Under the pieces are notes generated by a model. The model saw only the letters and a program-made list of their open reading frames with translations. It searched no databases and was not told where the DNA came from. Positions 1 through 6,621 of a stretch of DNA of 7,487 bases are shown here, piece by piece. Source of the DNA: Acidovorax_G sp046289925. Lineage in GTDB: Bacteria > Pseudomonadota > Gammaproteobacteria > Burkholderiales > Burkholderiaceae_C. The translations under genes were made by a program, and so were the position numbers. Positions within the stretch are counted from its first letter, which is position 1. The number at the start of each line of letters is the position of its first letter. Location: assembly GCA_046289925.1 (NCBI GenBank), contig JBKBUN010000144.1, positions 1 through 7,487 on the forward strand, in the 5' to 3' direction.

Positions 1-204
1 TACCCCTAGCGACGCAAGGTACGCGGCGATGCGTTCAGCGCCGTCGGCCAGCGCCTGGTAGCTCAGCGCCTGGCCAAAGAAATGCAGGGCCGTTTTGTGC
101 GGATAGCGGCGTGCATTGATGGCCAGGTTGTCCCACAGCGAGGTGGCGGGCACGGTGATGGAATGCGGCAGGCGGCTGGGCCAGAAACGGTGGTGCGGGC
201 GCAT
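1..204 (-). CDS. AMP-forming acyl-CoA ligase, N-terminal fragment (cut by window edge)
   Basis: The frame is open from an ATG at 204-202 to base 1, giving the first 68 residues. The start reads MRPHHRFWPSRLPHS, followed by ITVPATSLWDNLAINARRYP and then KTALHFFGQALSYQAL. This is the usual opening of AMP-dependent synthetases: an N-terminal helix, the 'ARRYPxKTAL' strand and the 'LSYxxL' segment. The 'WP..LPHSITVPATSLW.NL' lead is typical of proteobacterial long-chain fatty-acid or dicarboxylate (PimA-like) CoA ligases. Such enzymes activate a carboxylic acid with ATP and then form the CoA thioester. The catalytic motifs (P-loop-like STG and the A8 region) lie outside the window, so the substrate cannot be judged. 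The start is supported by an AGGAGA 10 bases upstream. The gene is on the same strand as ybaL but separated by about 345 bases, so it probably has its own promoter. Confidence 0.85.
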   Translation of the reverse strand, partial: MRPHHRFWPSRLPHSITVPATSLWDNLAINARRYPHKTALHFFGQALSYQALADGAERIAAYLASLGV

Positions 205-214
205 GGGCGGCAGG

Positions 215-220
215 TCTCCT
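215..220 (-). promoter_or_regulatory. Shine-Dalgarno site of the acyl-CoA ligase
   Basis: On the minus strand this reads AGGAGA, separated by 10 bases from the ATG at 204-202. It is the clearest ribosome binding site in the window and fixes the ligase start. Confidence 0.7.
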
Positions 221-235
221 GTAGTTTGGAGTGCA

Positions 236-264
236 AGCCTAGGCGCGCCGCGCAGCGCAGGCAA
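236..264 (-). promoter_or_regulatory. Candidate sigma-70 promoter for the acyl-CoA ligase
   Basis: On the minus strand TTGCCT (264-259) is followed after exactly 17 bases by TAGGCT (241-236). The match to TTGACA is 4/6 and to TATAAT 3/6. Transcription would begin near 229, giving a leader of about 25 bases that contains the AGGAGA site. The spacing and position are right but the -10 box is weak, so this is a candidate only. Confidence 0.3.
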
Positions 265-376
265 TGGGGCTGTACCGCAGGGGCGTCGCCAACGTGACGG
301 ATGCCCGCCTCGCGCATGCGTCGCGCTGCATCAGGCCCCGCCCATGCCCATGGGCCTTGCGGGCTGCCGCCCCTAG

Positions 377-394
377 GAGCCTGTCGGACCTGGG
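377..394 (+). repeat. Left terminal inverted repeat of the MITE-like element
   Basis: The sequence is GAGCCTGTCGGACCTGGG. It pairs with 532-549 with a single mismatch (C at 390 against the partner's T). Confidence 0.65.
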
Positions 395-531
395 AATCGT
401 CGGCTGCATGCCAATGGCCCATGGGCCGCAGCGGCCCATTGTCCACCGTCTTGGGGCCCCATAGACCCGCTATGGGGCTGCAAACACGGCGAAAACGGTC
501 CTCGCCGGGGCCGCATGTTCGCTTTCGGCGC

Positions 532-549
532 CCCAAGTCCGACAGGCTC
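532..549 (-). repeat. Right terminal inverted repeat of the MITE-like element
   Basis: Read on the minus strand the sequence is GAGCCTGTCGGACTTGGG. It lies directly next to the CTAG that contains the ybaL stop codon (minus-strand TAG at 552-550). Confidence 0.65.
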
Positions 550-2265
550 CTAGCCGCCCGACGTGGGTGGGGCCACGCGCTGGAGCACATATGCGGCCAT
601 GCCGCGGGCCAGTTCGTGCTCGCCCACAAACACCTCGCCCAGGCCTTCTTGGCGCAGCCATTCGGCCTCTTCGGCGCTTTGGGTGCGCAGCACGACTTCA
701 ATGCCCGGATTCAGCGTGCGCGCAATCTCGACCATGCGGCGAACGTCCACCGTGTCGGGAATCGCCACCACCAGCATGGCGGCGCGGGCGATGTGGCCCT
801 GCACCAGCACCTCGGGCGTGGCGGCATCGCCACTGACCGCGGCCAGCCCGTCCTGGCGCAGCGCGTTGACCAGCTCGCGGTTTTGTTCCACCACCACCAG
901 CGCAATGCCTCGCTCGCCCAGCGCCCGCGCAATGCGGCGACCCACGCGGCCGTAACCCACCAGCACCACCTGGCCGCTGAGCAGACGGTGGTCGGTGCTC
1001 ATGGGCAGTTCGGCCAGCGGGTCGTCGCGCATCTCCAGGCGGCGGGCCAGCGCCGAACGTGTCAGCACCCAGCGGCGCAGCGGCTCGATGGCGGAAAACA
1101 TGGCCGCGTTGGCTGCAATCGAGATCAGCGCCCCGGCCAGCACCAGGCTCTGGCCTTCTTTGGGCAGCAGGCCCAGCCCCACACCCAGACCGGCCAGAAT
1201 GAACGAGAACTCGCCGATCTGTGCGAGGCTTGCACCCACCGTGAGCGCCGTATTGAGCGGATAGCGAAAGGCCAGCACCAGCGCCACCGCGGCCATCGTC
1301 TTGCCCACCAGAATGATGGCCACTACCGCCAGCAGCTTCAGCGGCTCATTCCACACCACGGCCGGGTCGAACAGCATGCCCACCGACACGAAGAACAACA
1401 CCGCAAACGCATCGCGCAGGGGCAGCGATTCGTCGGCCGCGCGGTGGCTGAACTCCGACTCGCGCATCATCATGCCCGCAAAAAACGCCCCGAGCGCAAA
1501 CGACACATCGAACAATTGGGCCGATCCAAAGGCCACGCCCACGGCAATGGCCACCACCCCGAGCGTGAACAGTTCCTGCGAGCCTGTGCGCGCCACCCAC
1601 CACAGCAGCTTGGGCAGCAGCCGCCGCCCCACCACCAGCATCAGCACGATAAAGGCCGTGACTTTGGCCAGCGTGATGCCCACAGTGGCCCAGATCTCCC
1701 GCACCTGCGGCACAGACCCAGCGTCGCCCTCGTGGGCCTTGAGCAGCCCCGCCAGCGCAGGCAGCAGCACCAGCACCATGACCATGACCAGGTCTTCCAC
1801 CACCAGCCAGCCCACCGCAATCTGCCCATTGACCGACTTGAGCAGCCCCTTGGATTCGAGCGCGCGCAGCAGCACCACCGTGCTCGCCACCGACAGGCAC
1901 AGTCCGAACACCACCGCCCCGCCCGGGCTCCAGCCCCACCACAGCGCCACACCCGCGCCCAGAGCCATGGCCACCGCAATCTGCACGATGGCCCCGGGCA
2001 CGGCAATCGCCTTCACGGCCATCAGGTCCTTGAGCGAGAAATGCAAGCCCACGCCAAACATCAGCAGCATCACGCCAATCTCGGCCAACTGGCTGGCCAG
2101 GCCCACATCGGCCACAAAGCCTGGGGTGGACGGCCCCACCACAACACCCGCCAACAGGTAGCCCACAAGCGGCGGCATCTTGAAGCGCGTGGCCAGCAGC
2201 CCCAACACCATGGCCAGGCCAAAACCGGCGGCAATGGTGGCGATGAGGCTGACGTCGTGCGGCAT
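550..2265 (-). CDS. ybaL: YbaL-type CPA2 cation/proton antiporter with C-terminal TrkA-N domain
   Basis: The 571-residue protein is probably an inner-membrane K+/H+ (KefB/KefC-like) antiporter. Residues about 8-400 are almost wholly hydrophobic transmembrane segments of the Na+/H+ exchanger fold, with family motifs PPLVGYLLAGVVVGP (31-45), LLMFGVGLHFSLKDL (67-81), GWLVVEDLVM (152-161), FDVSFALGAFFAGM (252-265), LPLRDAFAVLFFVSVGMLFDP (281-301) and SLAQIGEFSFIL (346-357). Residues about 431-560 form a TrkA-N/RCK nucleotide-binding domain: GYGRVG (437-442), acidic E460 at the end of strand 2, and SGDAA (478-482). These motifs match E. coli YbaL as I know it, including its start (LITTIVGG against LIATIAAG). 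I therefore chose the ATG at 2265. The frame stays open to 2433, but the added residues look non-membrane and non-conserved. No good Shine-Dalgarno precedes 2265. The physiological ion and ligand are not shown by the sequence. Confidence 0.93.
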   Translation of the reverse strand: MPHDVSLIATIAAGFGLAMVLGLLATRFKMPPLVGYLLAGVVVGPSTPGFVADVGLASQLAEIGVMLLMFGVGLHFSLKDLMAVKAIAVPGAIVQIAVAMALGAGVALWWGWSPGGAVVFGLCLSVASTVVLLRALESKGLLKSVNGQIAVGWLVVEDLVMVMVLVLLPALAGLLKAHEGDAGSVPQVREIWATVGITLAKVTAFIVLMLVVGRRLLPKLLWWVARTGSQELFTLGVVAIAVGVAFGSAQLFDVSFALGAFFAGMMMRESEFSHRAADESLPLRDAFAVLFFVSVGMLFDPAVVWNEPLKLLAVVAIILVGKTMAAVALVLAFRYPLNTALTVGASLAQIGEFSFILAGLGVGLGLLPKEGQSLVLAGALISIAANAAMFSAIEPLRRWVLTRSALARRLEMRDDPLAELPMSTDHRLLSGQVVLVGYGRVGRRIARALGERGIALVVVEQNRELVNALRQDGLAAVSGDAATPEVLVQGHIARAAMLVVAIPDTVDVRRMVEIARTLNPGIEVVLRTQSAEEAEWLRQEGLGEVFVGEHELARGMAAYVLQRVAPPTSGG

Positions 2266-2287
2266 AGGAGAGGCGGCCTTGGCAAAA

Positions 2288-2306
2288 AAGAACGGTATAA
2301 GAACGG
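2288..2306 (-). repeat. Paired 8-bp direct repeats upstream of ybaL
   Basis: CCGTTCTT on the minus strand occurs at 2306-2299 and again at 2295-2288, an 11-bp period, about one helical turn. The pair lies 23 to 41 bases upstream of the ybaL start and surrounds the only -10-like word there. This arrangement could be an operator or a leader element, or chance. Confidence 0.35.
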
Positions 2307-2363
2307 GATGGAGGGCAACGGTGCCAAGCATGGCCCGTGCCAACGTGCTGCCGAACTTAGCAC

Positions 2364-2396
2364 GCCCGGCCGCCGGGCGGTGTCGGCAACCGCCCG
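2364..2396. repeat. Two overlapping, mutually exclusive GC hairpins
   Basis: GCCCGG (2364-2369) can pair with CCGGGC (2373-2378), and CGGGCGGT (2374-2381) can pair with ACCGCCCG (2389-2396). The two stems share 2374-2378, so only one can form at a time. They lie about 100 bases upstream of the ybaL start. No T-tract follows on either strand, so neither is an intrinsic terminator. Confidence 0.4.
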
Positions 2397-2434
2397 CAAC
2401 TGCGCCCTTTGGCCGAGGCAGCTGCACGCCCACA

Positions 2435-2489
2435 TGCTATCAATAAAATAGCTGCTCGTGCTTTACTTTGCTAGTCTGAAGGCCAATTT
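2435..2489 (-). repeat. AT-rich palindromic dispersed repeat, copy A (intergenic)
   Basis: This stretch is about 38% GC by hand count in a strongly GC-rich setting. Its hairpin at 2436-2452 has stem GCTAT/ATAGC (plus strand) and a 7-base loop. It is followed by GCTGCTCGTGCTT, ACTTTGCTAG and a GGCCAATTT end. The same layout in the same orientation recurs within hrpA (copy B): 29 of 41 bases are identical across hairpin and tail, and nearly all differences fall in the loop. I recall similar 'hairpin plus AGCTGCT-GCGCTT tail' sequences scattered through Comamonadaceae genomes, but could not check this. Confidence 0.65.
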
Positions 2490-2565
2490 CGCATCAGACC
2501 GCACAGGCAGGTGCCCGCCGGCCGATGTGCCGCACCCGCGCCTGCACCGACGCACAGCCGCAGGC

Positions 2566-5500
2566 TCAGCTCTGGATTTGCGCCCAGAGCTTGTCCAGCC
2601 GCTTCACGCTCACCGGCTGGGGCGTGCGCAGCTCTTGCGCGAAAAAGCTCACGCGCAGTTCTTCGAGCAGCCAGCGCAGCTCTTGCATGCGCCCATCCAC
2701 CGCGCCCTTGCGCTCGGCCACCAGGCGCCAGTAGCGCTGCTCCTGCGGGCGCAGCTCGGCCAATTTGGCGGCGTCGCGGGCGGGGTCGGCGCGGTATTTG
2801 TCCAGCCGCAGCGTGATGGCCTTGAGGTAGCGCGGGAAGTGCGCCAGTTGCGCCCACGGGGTCTGGGTGATGAACTGCTTGGGCATCAGGCGCTGCAGTT
2901 GCTGCTGCACATCCTGCGTGGCGTCTGGCGCATGCTTGGTGTCCTTGAGCTTGCGCACTGCCGCAGCGTATTCGGTCAGGATGGTGGCGGCCAGGCGGGC
3001 GACTTCGTTGGCGATCAGCGTGAGGCGGCTGCGGCCTTCGTCCACGCGGCGCTTGAAGCTCGCCTCGTCGGTGGGCAGAGGCTCCTGCACAAACGCACGA
3101 TCCAGCGCCACGTCGATGATCTGAGCGCGCAGCTCTTCCTGCGTGCCGAGCGGCATGTAGGCCACGGCCATTTTTTGCAGGTCGGGGATGTTTTTTTCGA
3201 GGTATTTGAGTGCGTCCTTGATCTGCAGCGCACACAGGCGGCGCAAGCCCGCGCGGTGCTTGGCGGCGGCCACTTCGGGCTCGTCGAACACTTCGATGGC
3301 CACGGCGTCGCCAATGTCGATGAGCCCGGGAAAACCGATCAGCGTCTGCCCACCCTTGCGGATTTCCATCAATTCCGGCAGTTCGCCAAAGTCCCAGCTC
3401 GTGTGGCGCTGGCCCGCCGTGACGGCAGAGGCCGCGCCGGTGCTACCAAGGCGTGCGGGGGCGGCGGCTGCGCTAGATTTTGCAGTCTCTGATGCTACAT
3501 TTTTTGTAGCTTTTCGTGCTTGACTTTGCTGGTTTTCAGCCGGTTTTGGCTCTGAAGCTGCACCACTGTGCCCCAGCTTGAGCCCGGCCAGCGCCTGGAA
3601 GGCCCCACGCGCCTTGGCACCCCATTCGGCCTTGAGCGCGCCCAGGTTGCGGCCCTGCCCCAACTGGCGGCCGTGTTCATCGACCACGCGCAGGTTCATG
3701 AACAGGTGGGGGCTGAGCATGTCGAGCTTGAAGTCTGCGCGCTTGACGTCGAGCGAGGTCTCGTCGCGCACCTGCTGGAGCAGCGCGTCGATCAGGCTGC
3801 CCATGCCAAAGCGCTCGGGCGCTCCCAGCAAATCGGCCAAGCGCGCGGCCGATTCAGGCAGCGGCACAAAGCGGCTGCGCGGGCGCTGCGGCAGGCTTTT
3901 GAGCAGGGCCTGGATCTTGTCCTTGAGCATGCCGGGCACCAGCCATTCGCAGCGCTCCTCGCTCACCTGGTTGAGCACGAACAATGGCACCGTCACCGTG
4001 AGGCCATCGCGCGCATCGCCAGGCTCGTGCAGGTAGCTGGCCGCGCAGTCCACGCCGCCCAGACGCACGGTGCGCGGAAACGCGTTGGTGGTGATGCCGG
4101 CGGCCTCGTGCCGCATGAGCTCGTCGCGCGTGAGCTTGAGCAGATCGGGCTGGGTGCGGCTGGCTTCGAGGTACCAGCGCTCAAAGGTGGCGCCGCTGCA
4201 CACGTCCTGCGGCACCTGACGATCATAGAAGGCGTAGATCAGCTCATCGTCCACCAGCACGTCCTGACGGCGCGACTTGTGCTCCAACTCCTCGACCTTG
4301 GCAATCAGCTTTTGGTTGGCGGCCAGAAATGGCAGGCGCGTATCCCATTCGCCCGCCACCAGCGCCTCGCGCAAGAAGATCTCGCGCGCGCCTTGAGGGT
4401 CCACCTTGCCGAAGTCGACGCGCCGGTTGTGGTAGATGACGATGCCGTAGAGCGTGGCACGCTCCAGCGCCGACACGCGGGCGGCTTTCTTCTCCCAGTG
4501 CGGGTCGAGCATCTGCTTCTTGAGCAAGTGGCCGCCGATCTGCTCGATCCATTGCGGCTCGATGGCGGCAATGCCTCGGCCGAACAGGCGCGTGGTTTCA
4601 ACCAGCTCGGCCGCCACGATCCAGCGGCCGGGCTTCTTGTTCAGGTGCGCCCCTGGGTGCTTGTAGAACTTGATGCCGCGCGCGCCCAGGTACCAGTCGT
4701 CCTCATCGCTCTTGCAGCCGATGTTGCCCAGCAGGCCCGCCAGCATCGAGAGGTGAATCTGCTCATAGCTGGCCGGCTGCGTGTTGATGTGCCAGCCGTG
4801 CTCGGTCACCACCGTGAGCAGTTGCGTGTAAATGTCGCGCCACTCGCGCAGGCGGCGGATGTTGATGAAGTTCTGGCGCAGCAATGCCTCGTACTGCCGA
4901 TTGCTGAGCTTGTGCGTAGGGGCAAGCTCGGGCGCAGGCACGCTGGCCGGTGCGGGTGCCGCCTGGCGCTGCGCCACCGGCAGCACGGCCTGCGAGGGCG
5001 CGCCCTTGCGGGCAGCGTCGCGCTGCGCGCGGGCCGACGGCAGGCTGGGCGCGCCGCCGCGGGCGTCGTTGATCCACTTCCAGAGTTTGAGCGTGCTTGA
5101 AAACTCGCTCTTGTCGTCGTCGAACTTCGCATGCGCCTGGTCGGCCTGCTGCTGAGCTTCCAGCGGCCGGTCGCGCACGTCCTGCACCGACAGGGCCGAG
5201 GCGATCACCAGCACTTCGTCCAGGGCATGGCGCTCGCGCGCCTCCAGGATCATGCGGCCCACGCGCGGGTCCAGCGGCAGCTTGGACAGCTCCACCCCCA
5301 TGGGTGTGAGTTCGTTGTGCTCGTCCACCGCCCCCAGTTCGCTGAGCAGCTGGTAGCCGTCGGCAATCGCGCGGCCCGAGGGCGCTTCGATGAACGGGAA
5401 CTTCGCCACATCGCCCAAGTGCAGCGATTTCATGCGCAAGATCACGCCCGCCAGCGAGCTGCGCAGGATCTCGGGGTCTGTAAAGCGCGGGCGGCTGGCA

Positions 5501-6621
5501 TAGTCCGCCTCGTCGTATAGGCGGATGCAGATGCCATTGGCCACCCGACCGCAGCGGCCCGCGCGCTGGTTGGCCGCCGCCTGGCTGATGGGCTCGACCA
5601 GCAGTTGCTCCACTTTGCTGCGAAAGCTGTAGCGTTTGACGCGGGCCATGCCGCTGTCGATCACATAGCGGATGCCCGGCACCGTGAGCGAGGTCTCGGC
5701 CACGTTGGTGGCCAGCACGATGCGCCGGCCGGTATGGTGCTCGAATACGCGGTCCTGCTCGGCCTGCGACAGGCGCGCAAACAGCGGCAGCACCTCGGCC
5801 GAGCGCAGCACCGGGTGGTGCGACAGCTGCTTGCGCAGGTGATCGGCGGCTTCGCGGATCTCGCGCTCGCCCGGCAAAAACACCAGGATGTCACCTTCCG
5901 CGTTGCCAGCCCACAGCTCTTGCACCGCGTCGGCAATGGCGTCGTTCAGGTCGTAGTCGCGCGTTTCTTCAAACGGGCGCCAGCGCTGCTCCACCGGAAA
6001 GGTACGCCCCGAGACATAGAGAATCGGCGCCGGCCCCTTGGCAGACTCGAAGTGCTTGGCAAAACGTTCCGCATCGATGGTGGCCGAGGTGACCACCACT
6101 TTCAGGTCGGGCCTGCGCGGCAGAATCTGGCGGATGTAGCCCAGCAGGAAGTCGATGTTGAGGCTGCGCTCGTGCGCCTCATCGATGATCAACGTGTCGT
6201 AGGCTTCAAGCAGCGGGTCGGTCTGCGTCTCCGCCAGCAAAATACCGTCGGTCATCAGCTTGACCGAGGCGTTGCGCGACAGGCGATCCTGAAAGCGCAC
6301 TTTGTAGCCCACGACCTCGCCCAGCGGCGTGTGCAGCTCTTCGGCAATGCGCTTGGCCACACTGCTGGCGGCAATACGGCGCGGCTGGGTGTGGCCAATC
6401 AGCCGCCCCTTCTGGCCAGGGGCGGCGTTGCACTTTCCCCGACCCAGCGCCAGCGCAATCTTGGGCAGCTGTGTGGTCTTGCCCGAGCCGGTTTCGCCAC
6501 AAACGATCACCACCTGATGCTGCGCAAGCGCGGCCATGATCTCTTCGCGGCGGCCCGAGACGGGCAGCGATTCTGGAAACTCAAGCGTGAACGGCAGTGT
6601 GGACAAGGGCGGCAGGCGCAC
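2566..6621 (-). CDS. hrpA: ATP-dependent RNA helicase HrpA (DEAH-box), long form
   Basis: From the GTG at 6621 the protein has 1351 residues; E. coli HrpA has 1300. Helicase motifs appear in order: GETGSGKT (Walker A, 42-49), IGHTQPRR (Ia, 75-82), KLMTDGILLAE (121-131), DEAH (147-150), SAT (179-181), TNVAETSLTVPG (305-316) and QRAGRCGR (motif VI, 352-359). A helicase-associated HA2/winged-helix region follows to about 490, then OB-fold and the HrpA-specific C-terminal part (DUF3418), ending in WLLEELRVSFFAQELRTPQP. HrpA unwinds RNA using NTP; in E. coli it has been linked to fimbrial mRNA processing and to relief of stalled ribosomes. Two insertions relative to E. coli are seen: an Ala/Pro-rich linker (about 521-576) and a linker at about 1015-1065 containing a dispersed repeat. 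There is no ATG or clear Shine-Dalgarno near the start. TTG at 6693 (24 extra residues, non-conserved) or TTG at 6606 are alternatives. The nearest in-frame upstream stop is at 6783-6781. Confidence 0.95.
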   Translation of the reverse strand: MRLPPLSTLPFTLEFPESLPVSGRREEIMAALAQHQVVIVCGETGSGKTTQLPKIALALGRGKCNAAPGQKGRLIGHTQPRRIAASSVAKRIAEELHTPLGEVVGYKVRFQDRLSRNASVKLMTDGILLAETQTDPLLEAYDTLIIDEAHERSLNIDFLLGYIRQILPRRPDLKVVVTSATIDAERFAKHFESAKGPAPILYVSGRTFPVEQRWRPFEETRDYDLNDAIADAVQELWAGNAEGDILVFLPGEREIREAADHLRKQLSHHPVLRSAEVLPLFARLSQAEQDRVFEHHTGRRIVLATNVAETSLTVPGIRYVIDSGMARVKRYSFRSKVEQLLVEPISQAAANQRAGRCGRVANGICIRLYDEADYASRPRFTDPEILRSSLAGVILRMKSLHLGDVAKFPFIEAPSGRAIADGYQLLSELGAVDEHNELTPMGVELSKLPLDPRVGRMILEARERHALDEVLVIASALSVQDVRDRPLEAQQQADQAHAKFDDDKSEFSSTLKLWKWINDARGGAPSLPSARAQRDAARKGAPSQAVLPVAQRQAAPAPASVPAPELAPTHKLSNRQYEALLRQNFINIRRLREWRDIYTQLLTVVTEHGWHINTQPASYEQIHLSMLAGLLGNIGCKSDEDDWYLGARGIKFYKHPGAHLNKKPGRWIVAAELVETTRLFGRGIAAIEPQWIEQIGGHLLKKQMLDPHWEKKAARVSALERATLYGIVIYHNRRVDFGKVDPQGAREIFLREALVAGEWDTRLPFLAANQKLIAKVEELEHKSRRQDVLVDDELIYAFYDRQVPQDVCSGATFERWYLEASRTQPDLLKLTRDELMRHEAAGITTNAFPRTVRLGGVDCAASYLHEPGDARDGLTVTVPLFVLNQVSEERCEWLVPGMLKDKIQALLKSLPQRPRSRFVPLPESAARLADLLGAPERFGMGSLIDALLQQVRDETSLDVKRADFKLDMLSPHLFMNLRVVDEHGRQLGQGRNLGALKAEWGAKARGAFQALAGLKLGHSGAASEPKPAENQQSQARKATKNVASETAKSSAAAAPARLGSTGAASAVTAGQRHTSWDFGELPELMEIRKGGQTLIGFPGLIDIGDAVAIEVFDEPEVAAAKHRAGLRRLCALQIKDALKYLEKNIPDLQKMAVAYMPLGTQEELRAQIIDVALDRAFVQEPLPTDEASFKRRVDEGRSRLTLIANEVARLAATILTEYAAAVRKLKDTKHAPDATQDVQQQLQRLMPKQFITQTPWAQLAHFPRYLKAITLRLDKYRADPARDAAKLAELRPQEQRYWRLVAERKGAVDGRMQELRWLLEELRVSFFAQELRTPQPVSVKRLDKLWAQIQS
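3493..3549 (-). repeat. AT-rich palindromic dispersed repeat, copy B (in frame within hrpA)
   Basis: This 57-base stretch, about 42% GC by hand count, sits inside GC-rich hrpA. Its hairpin at 3494-3510 has stem GCTAC/GTAGC (plus strand), followed by a TCGTGCTTGACTTTGCTGG tail matching copy A at 2435-2489. The stem differs from copy A by a compensated pair (C-G instead of T-A). The repeat is read in frame and contributes KPAENQQSQARKATKNVAS, residues about 1025-1043 of HrpA, in a region where E. coli HrpA has almost no linker. The length, 19 codons, keeps the frame open. Confidence 0.65.

Larger units (their letters stand above)
205..549. other. Intergenic region between ybaL and the acyl-CoA ligase
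   Basis: No convincing gene is present; open frames here lack protein-like composition and recognisable motifs. The part from 205 to about 264 holds the ligase ribosome binding site and candidate promoter. The part from 265 to 372 is GC-rich with short palindromes such as GCCCATGGGC at 346-355, and I assign no function to it. The remainder is the MITE-like element described separately. No hairpin followed by a T-run was found, so no intrinsic terminator is called for ybaL. Confidence 0.6.
373..553. mobile_element. MITE-like element with 18-bp terminal inverted repeats and CTAG flanks
   Basis: The left end (377-394) is GAGCCTGTCGGACCTGGG. The right end, read on the opposite strand from 549 to 532, is GAGCCTGTCGGACTTGGG; 17 of 18 bases match. 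Both ends are bounded by CTAG (373-376 and 550-553), which may be a 4-bp target duplication. CTAG is its own reverse complement, so it could equally belong to a 22-bp inverted repeat. The 173-bp body has no credible gene but is rich in internal palindromes: 416-427 (GGCCCATGGGCC), 421-429 with 431-439, and 456-463 with 471-478. Small size, terminal repeats, no transposase and a TA-centred 4-bp flank fit a non-autonomous element moved by a transposase supplied elsewhere. GAGCC-type ends and short TA-containing targets recall IS5-family relatives, which is inference. The right flank overlaps the ybaL stop codon. Confidence 0.6.
2266..2565. other. Intergenic region between hrpA and ybaL
   Basis: These 300 bases contain no convincing gene. 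They hold, in minus-strand order, an unassigned stretch just after the hrpA stop (2490-2565), an AT-rich hairpin repeat (2435-2489), two overlapping GC hairpins (2364-2396), and paired 8-bp direct repeats close to the ybaL start (2288-2306). No hairpin with a T-tract was found, so hrpA has no visible intrinsic terminator. I could not pair a -35 with a -10 at proper spacing for ybaL; TTATAC on the minus strand at 2300-2295 is the only -10-like word. Confidence 0.6.

Noticed and set aside
346..427. Shared 11-mer GCCCATGGGCC at 346-356 and 417-427
   Set aside because: It is a short GC palindrome, one copy outside and one inside the MITE-like element, with no similarity around it; chance is likely in this composition.
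2266..2433. N-terminal extension of YbaL to 2433
   Set aside because: The added 56 residues include the GC hairpins and direct repeats, are not membrane-like, and have no counterpart in the family, which aligns from the ATG at 2265.
301..2451. Long plus-strand open frame opposite ybaL (716 codons)
   Set aside because: The product is a His/Gln/Arg-rich string without domains. It is the mirror of GC-rich codon use on the opposite strand of a well-recognised membrane protein gene, and it also runs through the MITE-like element.
3494..3514. Hairpin followed by TTTT on the plus strand as a terminator
   Set aside because: The stem is only 5 to 6 bp, AT-rich, and lies antisense inside hrpA where no plus-strand transcript is expected; it is explained as the repeat hairpin.
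3568..5100. Long plus-strand open frame opposite hrpA (510 codons)
   Set aside because: Composition is low in order and no motif is recognisable; it lies wholly antisense to conserved HrpA sequence.
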